Shown: piece by piece, positions 17,534 to 25,396 of the stretch
How positions within the stretch are numbered: position 1 is the stretch's first letter
Layout of the letters: each line of letters opens with the position of its first letter
From: Acidobacteria bacterium 28-9
GTDB taxonomy: Bacteria; Acidobacteriota; Blastocatellia; Pyrinomonadales; Pyrinomonadaceae
Length of the DNA: 64,000 bases
Assembly: GCA_002050355.1 (NCBI GenBank)
Contig: MWYY01000049.1
Span: 1-64,000 of the forward strand
Reading direction: 5' to 3'
Program-made: the position numbers and the translations under genes
Notes under the pieces: model-generated
Seen by the model: the letters and a program-made list of their open reading frames with translations, nothing else
What the model was told of the DNA's origin: nothing
The model's database searches: none

Positions 17534-17633
17534 TTTTCACCGCAGAGGCGCAGAGAAAAGACGCGGAGTTTCGCAGAGAAAACATTACTTCTTAAAAAAT
17601 TGTTCTGCGGCGTTTTATCTCTGCGGTAAAAGT
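17534..17633. repeat. Inverted CCGCAGAGGCGCAGAG-type array between atpZ-like and atpI
   Basis: The left side carries accgcagaggcgcagag, then aaaagacgcggag and cgcagaga; the right side carries ctgcggcgttttatctctgcggtaaaa in inverse orientation. The outer arms pair well (ttttaccgcagag against ttttcaccgcagag). The array lies within a run of minus-strand ATP synthase genes and would form a hairpin in the transcript. Confidence 0.8.
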
Positions 17634-17661
17634 TCTTATTTATTTTGGCATACTCGAAGAC

Positions 17662-18231
17662 TTATTCTTTATTTTTAAGGATTTGCGAAGTAAGCCGGAA
17701 AAATTGAATAAATCCAATGGTTGCGCCTAAAACTATGCCGACAACAATTCCCCACGGAGAACTACCCAAAAGCAAATCCGCAAACCATCCAATAACCATC
17801 ATAAAAACGACCGCGCCGAAAAGCGTGATTGCCGCCGCATACGCAAGCCCGCTGTTACGCATCGTTTCGGCTTGCGATTCGGGTTTATAATCGGTTTGAA
17901 AAAGCGGCGGCGGTTCTTGTCTTGTCTGCGTCGGTTGGTCGGCAGGTAAAACAAAATTTTCTGTTTCGGGCTTTGACGATTCAACAAATGTTTCATCGCT
18001 AATTTGCTGAAAATTTGTCGTATCAATCGGCGTTCGGGAAATTTCCGCAACATTTTGCGGTTCGACGGCAGTTGCGGGAATTTCAAGAATATCTTCGGCT
18101 TGCAATGTACGGTCAGCCAAATCAACTTCTTTACTGCCAATCGTTGCCGTCGGTTCAACAGTTGTCTCTTCTATTATTACTTTTGTTCCCGGCGGCGGAT
18201 TTTCGTCTGCGTCGAGCAAATTTTTTATCAT
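17662..18231 (-). CDS. AtpZ/AtpI-type membrane protein with long disordered N-terminal extension
   Basis: The last 65 residues match the small AtpZ family (ATPase gene 1 type): two membrane helices with GLAYAAAITLFGAVVFMMV, LLLGSSPWGIVVGIVLGA and a C-terminal basic end. AtpZ works with AtpI in ATP synthase biogenesis or Mg/Ca transport. Unusually, the two helices follow about 120 residues of Pro/Thr/Glu-rich, probably unstructured sequence, making it 189 residues instead of about 80-100. Position upstream of atpI-atpB-atpE supports the assignment. Confidence 0.78.
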   Translation of the reverse strand: MIKNLLDADENPPPGTKVIIEETTVEPTATIGSKEVDLADRTLQAEDILEIPATAVEPQNVAEISRTPIDTTNFQQISDETFVESSKPETENFVLPADQPTQTRQEPPPLFQTDYKPESQAETMRNSGLAYAAAITLFGAVVFMMVIGWFADLLLGSSPWGIVVGIVLGATIGFIQFFRLTSQILKNKE

Positions 18232-18279
18232 ACAAAATTCTCCCGCGTTAGTTTATTTTTCTTTACTGTTCGGGCAATT

Positions 18280-19584
18280 TTATTCGGTGTTATCGCTAAT
18301 AATGACAGTTTCGCCGGCGGATTTCAATTCGTATTCGATGCCGCGCCAAACGATTTTCCGTGAAAGCAGCGCCGCGCAGTCGTTGTAGAAAAACAAAATA
18401 GGCGTAATTGTCCAAAGCGTCATTTGCCATAAAAAACTTTGGTTTAACTCTTTTTCATAATTTTTCAAAACAAGTTTGACAGCATTTAACCGAAGATATG
18501 CTTTGCCTACACCGAGTGCGAGAATTGTCAATAAAAATGCGAGCGTTACCCAGAATTGCCAGCCTGAAACGAAAAACAAAAGCAAAACGCCCGTCCAAAA
18601 TGTAAACGAAAAAAGAAATGAACCGGCAAAAGACGCTTTCCACAAATGCGGCGCATAAACGCGCGTAATTTTCATCTGTCGCGTCGTAAATTCGAGAAGT
18701 TCCGAAAACGAACAATCTTCAACCGTCGCCGTCAGCGCCTGTGAAACAAAACAAATAGGCAAACTCGCTTCTTTTAAAACTCTCGTAACGGTAAAATCGT
18801 CCGACAAAGTTCCGCGCCATTTTTCGCGTATATTCAATTTTTCAAAGGTTGCGCGCCGAATCGCCGTCGCGCCGCCCCAGCAAAAATTTGATTTCCCGTT
18901 CGCGCCCAGAGCCGAAGCAATCGAAGCGTTCCAAACCGAGCGTAATTGTGACGAAAATCCGCCGTTTTTTGAAATAAACCAACGATAACCGGTCGCCGCA
19001 CCGACCGTTTCATCTTCTAAAGGCGCGATTAAATCACGCATCCAATTTGCAGTCGGGCGCGCGTCGGAATCTACGAAAACGAAAATCTCGCTGTGCGCCG
19101 CAGTTTCCAAAACGGCTTGGCGCAGATTGCGAACCTTTTGCCCTTCAACTTCGGCTCGTCCGGCAATTACATATTTCACCGTTACGAGTTTTTCTATGTC
19201 CGCTCTTTGCGAGAGCGGAACATTAGAACCGTTCAAAACGTCGATTATCTTACCCGGACTATTTCCGGTTTCATCGGCGCGAATTTTGTCCGTATTCGAT
19301 TCGACCAAATTTTCAACCGCCGTAAATGCCTGGTCTTTTTCATCGTCAAATACGAAAATTATTTCGTATTTAGGATAATCTTGTTGAAACAACGCTGATA
19401 GATTCCGGCGCAAACCTTCCTCAATTCCGCGACACGGCACAATTACGGAAGCATACGGCGTAAAATCCGGCTGCGTTTTTACTAGTTCTTTTTTGAAATA
19501 GTTCAGATAATCAATTCCGCCGTGCAGAGATTTGTAGCCGAGAAAAACTAAAACTAATGTGAAAAAGTAAAAGACGAAAATCAT
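18280..19584 (-). CDS. GT2 family glycosyltransferase (ceramide glucosyltransferase-like)
   Basis: Membrane-bound GT-A glycosyltransferase of 434 residues. An N-terminal membrane helix precedes the catalytic domain with ASVIVPCRG, the metal-binding DSDARP, the catalytic LSDDFTVTRVLK and the product-side motif RQMKITRVY; two or three C-terminal helices follow. This layout resembles the glucosylceramide synthase branch of GT2. It begins 12 nt downstream of waaA, so a lipid A, lipopolysaccharide or glycolipid acceptor is reasonable, but the acceptor is not shown by sequence. Confidence 0.88.
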   Translation of the reverse strand: MIFVFYFFTLVLVFLGYKSLHGGIDYLNYFKKELVKTQPDFTPYASVIVPCRGIEEGLRRNLSALFQQDYPKYEIIFVFDDEKDQAFTAVENLVESNTDKIRADETGNSPGKIIDVLNGSNVPLSQRADIEKLVTVKYVIAGRAEVEGQKVRNLRQAVLETAAHSEIFVFVDSDARPTANWMRDLIAPLEDETVGAATGYRWFISKNGGFSSQLRSVWNASIASALGANGKSNFCWGGATAIRRATFEKLNIREKWRGTLSDDFTVTRVLKEASLPICFVSQALTATVEDCSFSELLEFTTRQMKITRVYAPHLWKASFAGSFLFSFTFWTGVLLLFFVSGWQFWVTLAFLLTILALGVGKAYLRLNAVKLVLKNYEKELNQSFLWQMTLWTITPILFFYNDCAALLSRKIVWRGIEYELKSAGETVIISDNTE

Positions 19585-19596
19585 AAACTGCGTGAT

Positions 19597-20949
19597 TCAA
19601 GAAGCATCGGGTTGATTGTTTTGCGAGAAAGTTTTTGTGCTGCTGTTTTGCAGAAAAGGTTTGAGCTGCTCAATTGTTTTTTCGGTTGCGCCGCGATTTT
19701 TTCGCATTACGGCAAGCGCGTTTTTCGCTAATGTTTGTCGCGCTTCCTGGTTCTGCAAAAGCTGTGAAAAAGTTTCCGCGAGTTTTTCGACAACTTCTGT
19801 TTCGGCGAGTTTTGGCAATTGAATGAGCGCGTTTTGATTCAAAAATTCTTTTGTCGCGGCTTCAAAGTTCATCGTGTAAAAACCCGTAACAATCGGCTTT
19901 TCAGCAATTGCAGGTTCTAAAATGCTTTGCCCGCCATGCGGGATAAGGCTTCCGCCGACGAAAACAATCTTGGCAAGCGAATAGATTGCGCGAAGTTCGC
20001 CGATAGAATCGAGCAAAATTACTTTAGCTGAACGGTCGCGGCTCGATTCGGTTTCGGAACGCTTTGCCCAATCAATTCCGGTTTCTTTTACCAATTTTTC
20101 AACTTCCGCGAAGCGTTCAGGGTGGCGCGGCGCGATTAAAAGACGCGGCGGATTTTCCGTCGAAGATTTATAAACCTTTTTGAAAGCCTGCAAAATCCAT
20201 TGTTCTTCCGGCGCGTGCGTGCTTGAGGCGACAATCAGCGGCGCGTCTTTTGTAATAGCAAATCTTCTTTGTAAGTTTTCGGTTAAGCCGTTTTTGGTTT
20301 CGTCAAAATTCTGGTCAAATTTAACATTTCCCGTAACATTTACTTTATCGGCGCGAATTCCGAGCCGCACGATTCGCTGCGCGTCTTTTTGCCCCTGCAT
20401 CAGAGCCAAATCAATGTTTTGCAGCACGCAGCGAATTGTTTTCGGAATCCAAAGATACCGATTAAGCGAATTTTCCGAAAGTCTGCCGTTGACGATGACG
20501 ACGATCGCGCCGCTTTCTTTAGATTCGCGGATAAAGTTGAACCAAAGCTCGGTTTCCATTATCAAAACAACGTCCGGTTTTATGTTGCGCAAAACACGGC
20601 GAACGCTGAATTTCCAATCAAAAGGCATATAAAAAACCAGTTCCGCAGAATCTGCAAAAATTTCGCGCGCCAGATTTTGACCCGTTCTTGTCGTTGTCGA
20701 AATGACAAGCCGATATTCGGGAAAGTTTTCAAGAATTTTGTTGACGAGCGGTCGTGCTGCGTTTGTTTCACCGACCGAAACGCAGTGCAGCCAGATGACG
20801 GGTTTTTCGCCGCGCGGAAATTCCGGCAAACTTCCAAGCCTTTGCCAAAAACCGGCGGCGTATTTTCCCTTTCGCCAGGCGTCGAGCAGAAAACGCGGCA
20901 GCAAAAACAGAAAACTGATTGTCAGCAGAAGGCTATAGAGGAAAAACAT
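19597..20949 (-). CDS. waaA: 3-deoxy-D-manno-octulosonic acid transferase
   Basis: Adds Kdo to lipid IVA in the inner membrane, so it indicates an outer membrane with lipopolysaccharide. It has 450 residues. An N-terminal membrane anchor is followed by WLHCVSVGE (catalytic glutamate E61), IMETELW, VASSTHAPEE, APRHPER, FVGGS and HGGQSILEPA, all family signatures in the right order. It is separated from efp upstream only by an inverted repeat array. Confidence 0.95.
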   Translation of the reverse strand: MFFLYSLLLTISFLFLLPRFLLDAWRKGKYAAGFWQRLGSLPEFPRGEKPVIWLHCVSVGETNAARPLVNKILENFPEYRLVISTTTRTGQNLAREIFADSAELVFYMPFDWKFSVRRVLRNIKPDVVLIMETELWFNFIRESKESGAIVVIVNGRLSENSLNRYLWIPKTIRCVLQNIDLALMQGQKDAQRIVRLGIRADKVNVTGNVKFDQNFDETKNGLTENLQRRFAITKDAPLIVASSTHAPEEQWILQAFKKVYKSSTENPPRLLIAPRHPERFAEVEKLVKETGIDWAKRSETESSRDRSAKVILLDSIGELRAIYSLAKIVFVGGSLIPHGGQSILEPAIAEKPIVTGFYTMNFEAATKEFLNQNALIQLPKLAETEVVEKLAETFSQLLQNQEARQTLAKNALAVMRKNRGATEKTIEQLKPFLQNSSTKTFSQNNQPDAS

Positions 20950-20952
20950 TTT

Positions 20953-21028
20953 TAGTCCGGAGAGTCTGGAGAGTTTTGAGAGTCAAAAGATATTTCGCAC
21001 TCTCCAGACTCCCTAAACTCTCCAGACT
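20953..21028. repeat. Inverted GGAGAGTCT array between efp and waaA
   Basis: The left arm is agtccggagagtctggagag plus ttttgagagt; the right arm is actctccagactccctaaac plus tctccagact. The 30-nt arms are near-perfect reverse complements around a 16-nt loop. It fills the whole efp-waaA gap, and the efp stop codon (21027-21029) overlaps the right arm. Confidence 0.88.
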
Positions 21029-21590
21029 ATTTCACTCTTTCGATATATTTCGATTCGGTCGGGTTGACGCGGATGCGCTCGCCTTCGGTAATAAACGGCG
21101 GAACGGAAATCGCCACGCCGTTTTCCAAAGTTGCTGGTTTGTTTGAATTGGAAACGGTCGCGCTTTTTAAAATCGGGTCGGTTCGCGTAACCGTCAACTC
21201 CATCGAATCCGGCAGTTTTACGCCAATCGGCGTGCCGTTGTAAAACTCGACTTCAATTTTCAAGCCGGGCATCAGCCATTGCGCCGCGTCGCCAAGCTCG
21301 TCTTCGCTCAAGGCAACTTGCTCGTAATTTTCCGTGTTCATAAAATGATGCTGCGAGCCGTCCGAATACAGATATTCCATATCGTGCTGTTCGAGCATCG
21401 CGCGTTCTATCGTGTCGTTCGAGCGAAAGCGATGTTCAAAAGAACTTCCCGTTTTCAAATTGCGAAGCCGCGCTTGAACCATCGCGCGCAGGTTTCCCGG
21501 CGTGTGATGCCGAAATTCCATCACTTTGCACGGCGCGCCTTCAAAAACTATCACCATTCCTTTGCGCATATCGTTTGCCGATTGTGCCAT
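21027..21590 (-). CDS. efp: Elongation factor P, with Asn in place of the modified Lys/Arg
   Basis: Relieves ribosome stalling at proline runs. It has 187 residues and three domains as usual, ending with GERIRVNPTESKYIERVK. The loop that reaches the peptidyl-transferase centre reads HHTPGNLRAM: the residue after PG, normally Lys (beta-lysylated or otherwise modified) or Arg (rhamnosylated), is Asn33, and the usual next Gly is Leu. The protein therefore cannot carry the known modifications at that place. It is the first gene of the long minus-strand run to the kinase-like gene. Confidence 0.95.
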   Translation of the reverse strand: MAQSANDMRKGMVIVFEGAPCKVMEFRHHTPGNLRAMVQARLRNLKTGSSFEHRFRSNDTIERAMLEQHDMEYLYSDGSQHHFMNTENYEQVALSEDELGDAAQWLMPGLKIEVEFYNGTPIGVKLPDSMELTVTRTDPILKSATVSNSNKPATLENGVAISVPPFITEGERIRVNPTESKYIERVK

Positions 21591-21690
21591 AAAATTATTT
21601 AATCTCCGTATCTTAAAAGTTTATTTGATTTTACAAAGTTTCTAGTTTAATTTTTGCAAAGCATTTTTGTCTAGTAGCTATAAAAAACCG

Positions 21691-22545
21691 ATGAAAATTT
21701 TGGTAACCGGAGCAAACGGAATGGTCGCGCGGGCAACAATTAAACACTGCCAAGCAATCGGCGATGACGTTTCTGCTTTTACGCGGCAGGAATTGGACAT
21801 TTCAAACGGCGAGCAAGTGTTTGAAGTTTTTGCGCGCGAAAAACCCGACGCCGTAATAAACTGCGCCGCTTACACGAATGTTGACGGCGCGGAAACCAAT
21901 CAAGATTTGTGCTTCGCGGCAAATGCTGTCGGCGTTGAAAATCTTGCGCTGGCGTCAAAAAAATATGAAAGTGCTTTTGTAACGATTTCGACCGATTACG
22001 TTTTCGACGGCGCGAAGGAAGAATTTTACACGCAGCGCGACACGCCGAATCCGCAGAGCGTTTACGGCAAATCGAAACTCGAAGGCGAAATTCGGGCGAG
22101 AAATGCCTACGCGCGTTCGATTATTGTGCGTTCGGGCTGGATTTTTGGAGACGATGGCACGAATTTTTTAAGCGTGATGCACGAGCTTCTCGCCGATAGA
22201 AAACAAATAAAAGCGATTTACGACGCATACGGGACGCCGACTTTTGCAGAAGATTTAGCAACGCGCTTGCGCGAATTGGCAGAACTTGATATGCCGTGCA
22301 TTTTTCACGTTACGAATTCGGGAAGCGGCGCGAGTTACGAAGAGTTTGCACGCAAGGTTTGTGAAATCAAAGGCTTTGACAAAAATCTGCTCGACAGCGT
22401 TTCAAACAATACCTTAAAACGTCCCGCGCCGCGCCCGAAAAATTCGCGCCTTGCTTGTCTTTTCAGTCAAAAATTCGGGCTTTCTCCTCTGCCAAATTGG
22501 GAAAAAGCCCTTGAAGTTTTTTTAAAAGTAAAAAGGCAAAAGTAA
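21691..22545 (+). CDS. rfbD: dTDP-4-dehydrorhamnose reductase family protein
   Basis: An NAD(P)H-dependent short-chain reductase that makes dTDP-L-rhamnose from the 4-keto sugar. It has 284 residues. The ATG at 21691 starts at MKILVTGANGMVARA (nucleotide-binding loop). STDYVFDG and the catalytic YGKSKLEGE are present. The other dTDP-rhamnose genes are not adjacent. The last codons and stop lie in the left arm of the terminator hairpin, giving the basic end KVKRQK. Confidence 0.87.
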   Translation: MKILVTGANGMVARATIKHCQAIGDDVSAFTRQELDISNGEQVFEVFAREKPDAVINCAAYTNVDGAETNQDLCFAANAVGVENLALASKKYESAFVTISTDYVFDGAKEEFYTQRDTPNPQSVYGKSKLEGEIRARNAYARSIIVRSGWIFGDDGTNFLSVMHELLADRKQIKAIYDAYGTPTFAEDLATRLRELAELDMPCIFHVTNSGSGASYEEFARKVCEIKGFDKNLLDSVSNNTLKRPAPRPKNSRLACLFSQKFGLSPLPNWEKALEVFLKVKRQK

Positions 22546-22571
22546 AGAATCACTTTTGCCTTTTTACTTTT
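22524..22571. terminator. Perfect 20-bp hairpin terminator between rfbD and wzc-like gene
   Basis: aaaagtaaaaaggcaaaagt and acttttgcctttttactttt are exact reverse complements separated by 8 nt and followed by T-rich sequence. It overlaps the end of rfbD and serves convergent genes in both directions. Confidence 0.85.
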
Positions 22572-22584
22572 TATTTTTGTCTTT

Positions 22585-25113
22585 CTAGTTTTTAGTTTCG
22601 TGAACCGAAGCGACGTCTTCCATCAACGGCGTCGAATCGTCGTGGTTGGTGTAATAATCGGATGTGTAGCCGTAGCCGTAATAGTTATATTCGACGGAAT
22701 TGAGTTTCACGCCGTTTAACACAACGCCGTAAATGCGCGCTCCGATAGTGGCAAGGCGTTGTTTGAAGCGCCGTATCAAATGAATAGAGCTTTTACCAGC
22801 CATCGCCACCAAAATAACGCCGTCAACCAAGGTTGACAGGATTGCCGCGTCCGTAAAGGAGATTGCCGGCGGCGAATCAATAATTACGTGCTTGTAATTT
22901 CCTTTCAGGAATTGCAAAAGATTTTTCATTTCCGCCGAACTCAAAAGTTCAGCCGGATTCGGCGGAATCGGTCCGCTGGTAATAACTTTGAGCCTCGGCA
23001 GATTTGTATATGGTTTGAGCAAATTATCCGTATTTTTTTCGCCAGAAAGATAATTGGTCAAACCGTTTCCGTTTTCCAATCCGAAATGACTGTGCAGACG
23101 CGGACGACGCAAATCGCAGTCAATAATTACAACATCAGCGCCGCCTTGTGCCAGCGTGATTGCCGTATTGATAGCGGTTGTCGTCTTTCCTTCAGCAGGC
23201 TGCGAAGATGTTACCAAAATCGTCTGCGGCGGCTTTCCGGCGGACGAAAACAGCAAAGATGTCCGCAAATGACGATAAGCTTCGGCGACAGCCGAACGAT
23301 TATCTTCGAGCGAAACCAAAGCCATTGAAGAGGCATAGCCGTTTTTCGCGGATGCGGTATTTAGTTTGCGCTTATCGTTATTGGTTTGGTGCGGAATCAA
23401 CGCCAGCGTCGGCAAGCCCAGGTATCTGCCAATGTCGTCGGAAGTCCGAACCGAATCGTCTAAGTAGTCAAGCAGAAACGCCAAACCGATGCCCGCCGCC
23501 AGCGAGATTAAAAATGCAATCAAAGTATTGCGTTTTCTGTTGGGTCCGACCGGCTCCATCGGTTTTTGGGCGTGATTTGAAATTATCAGATTGTCGGGTC
23601 TGCTACTGGTTAATGCCAGTTCCGTCTCTTTTTGTTTTTGGGTGAGTGTGTCAAGTAAAGTACGCTGTGTTTGAATTTCTCTGGTCAAGGTTGTCAGGCT
23701 CGTTACGTCCTGCCCTTGCTGGTTGGCGCTGGCGACTTCTCTTGCGTATGCAGTCTGCAACTGTGCTTCACGCCCCTGCGCCGCTTCGAGCTGCGATTTC
23801 AGCCCGACAAGAACGCCGCCGACGGCTTTGGTTTCGATTTTCCTGCTTTCATTTTCGATTAGCTGGGAAACCTCTTTATTGGTTTTTTCCTTGATTTGCT
23901 CTAATTTTGCGATTTGGCTGATGACGGATTTGTTTTCCGGCATTTCGTCCGTGTATTTCGCTCGAAGCTGGCTGAGTTTCGCTTCGGCGTCTTGAATATC
24001 TTTGTCAATAAGACGCATCTGGTCTTGCAGCTTGGCTTTTCGTTCGATATTCAAGCGCATTTCATTCTCAGCAATTTTGTTGTCGCTCAATTCCGGAATG
24101 GTAAGACCTTCGCCCCGACTGTTGGCGCGCACTGCTGCGTCGTGTTTGGCTTCAAGTTTTCGACGGTCGTCTATCGCCGTAAGCCATTGACCACTCAAAG
24201 TTGTCAATCTTTGTGCCGTCAAATCACCACCATTCTCCTGCAAAGGCAAACTTCTATTCTTTAAATAGGCAATGCGTTCCTTATCTTTTACGTCAACGGT
24301 TGTCTTCAAATCCTCGATTGATTTCGTCAAATCTTCCAGAGATTTTTTCGCGCCCTGTGTTGAACGCTCGATGTCTTTTTCAATAAAAAGTTCGGCGGTT
24401 TTATCGGCAACCTTCGCCGCTAAATCGGCGTTGGTGCTTTGAACGAAAATGTTGACGATACTTGTTTTTTCCTTTTGGTCAACCCGCAAACCGCCCAGCA
24501 GAATGGCAGCATACTTATTGACACGAGATTTTTCTTCCGGCGAAAGAATAACCTGGTCAATCTGAACCGTATCGTCCGCTCCGGTTTGAGCTATAACCGG
24601 AAGCGAAGAAGAAACTTCGCTGCTCTGAACTTCCTTTTCGCCCGAAACTATTGTTCCGAGTTTCGAGATAAAACCTTTGTTTTGTACGCCGAACAAGTTC
24701 GGTTCGCGCTGCAAACCCAGACGGATAACCACGTCGCGCATCAATTCGGGACTTTGGAGAAGCTGTAGCTGCGTGTTGTAATAATTTATATCATTGCCGA
24801 AATTGATGTAAGTCGCTTGTTTTTCCTGCGGTTTCGGTTTGCGCGGCTCGATAACCATTTCCGTGCGCGCTTCATAAACGGACTGTTGCCGATACATATA
24901 AAAGGCAACAACGGCGGTTGTTATAATCGTCATCGCCAAAATTATCGGCAGACGTTTATAGATAATATTTAAATACTCGATAACCGAGCGTTTATTCTCA
25001 ACCGTCTCATCATCATAGAAAGGTGAATAATTTACCGGATATTCCTGGCTAGCTGTTTGTAAGTCGTTGCCGACGCCGGCGGGCAGAGGCAGCAATCTTT
25101 CATTTTTTTCCAT
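22585..25113 (-). CDS. Wzc-like chain-length determinant / bacterial tyrosine kinase
   Basis: Inner-membrane co-polymerase that controls export of capsule or exopolysaccharide and autophosphorylates on tyrosine. It has 842 residues. A Wzz domain starts with a membrane helix (about 55-75), a long periplasmic coiled-coil region follows, and a second helix lies near 530. The cytoplasmic BY-kinase has Walker A SSQPAEGKTTT (about 634-642), Walker A' DCDLRRP and Walker B VIIDSPP. The C-terminal tyrosine cluster (YNYYGYGYTSDYY) is the expected phosphorylation site. It stands alone; a Wza partner is not in the window. Confidence 0.94.
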   Translation of the reverse strand: MEKNERLLPLPAGVGNDLQTASQEYPVNYSPFYDDETVENKRSVIEYLNIIYKRLPIILAMTIITTAVVAFYMYRQQSVYEARTEMVIEPRKPKPQEKQATYINFGNDINYYNTQLQLLQSPELMRDVVIRLGLQREPNLFGVQNKGFISKLGTIVSGEKEVQSSEVSSSLPVIAQTGADDTVQIDQVILSPEEKSRVNKYAAILLGGLRVDQKEKTSIVNIFVQSTNADLAAKVADKTAELFIEKDIERSTQGAKKSLEDLTKSIEDLKTTVDVKDKERIAYLKNRSLPLQENGGDLTAQRLTTLSGQWLTAIDDRRKLEAKHDAAVRANSRGEGLTIPELSDNKIAENEMRLNIERKAKLQDQMRLIDKDIQDAEAKLSQLRAKYTDEMPENKSVISQIAKLEQIKEKTNKEVSQLIENESRKIETKAVGGVLVGLKSQLEAAQGREAQLQTAYAREVASANQQGQDVTSLTTLTREIQTQRTLLDTLTQKQKETELALTSSRPDNLIISNHAQKPMEPVGPNRKRNTLIAFLISLAAGIGLAFLLDYLDDSVRTSDDIGRYLGLPTLALIPHQTNNDKRKLNTASAKNGYASSMALVSLEDNRSAVAEAYRHLRTSLLFSSAGKPPQTILVTSSQPAEGKTTTAINTAITLAQGGADVVIIDCDLRRPRLHSHFGLENGNGLTNYLSGEKNTDNLLKPYTNLPRLKVITSGPIPPNPAELLSSAEMKNLLQFLKGNYKHVIIDSPPAISFTDAAILSTLVDGVILVAMAGKSSIHLIRRFKQRLATIGARIYGVVLNGVKLNSVEYNYYGYGYTSDYYTNHDDSTPLMEDVASVHETKN

Positions 25114-25396
25114 ACTTCTATTATTAAAACTTTATTATTAAACCTTGAATTTCTATTATATTGCCGAAGTTTATGCGAGGCAAACTTTTTTTATATCATA
25201 TTGGGCGCAAATTCTTCCGGTATTTATCGTTACTGCTAAAAGAGACCTTGTTAAAATTATTGAAAATATACACCTTTCCGTCTGTTAAAGCAAAAATTTA
25301 AACCGCCCGTGCGAGGCAGCTTTTGTTTGAATCGAAGCGTAAATGTTATATTTTTCTTTGACGCAAATTATTATATTTACATCTAAAAAAACATAT

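Noticed and set aside
25340-25396. Promoter with TTGACG at 25358 for the flavoprotein gene
   Set aside because: The nearest -10-like TATATT is only about 9 nt away, too close for a normal promoter.
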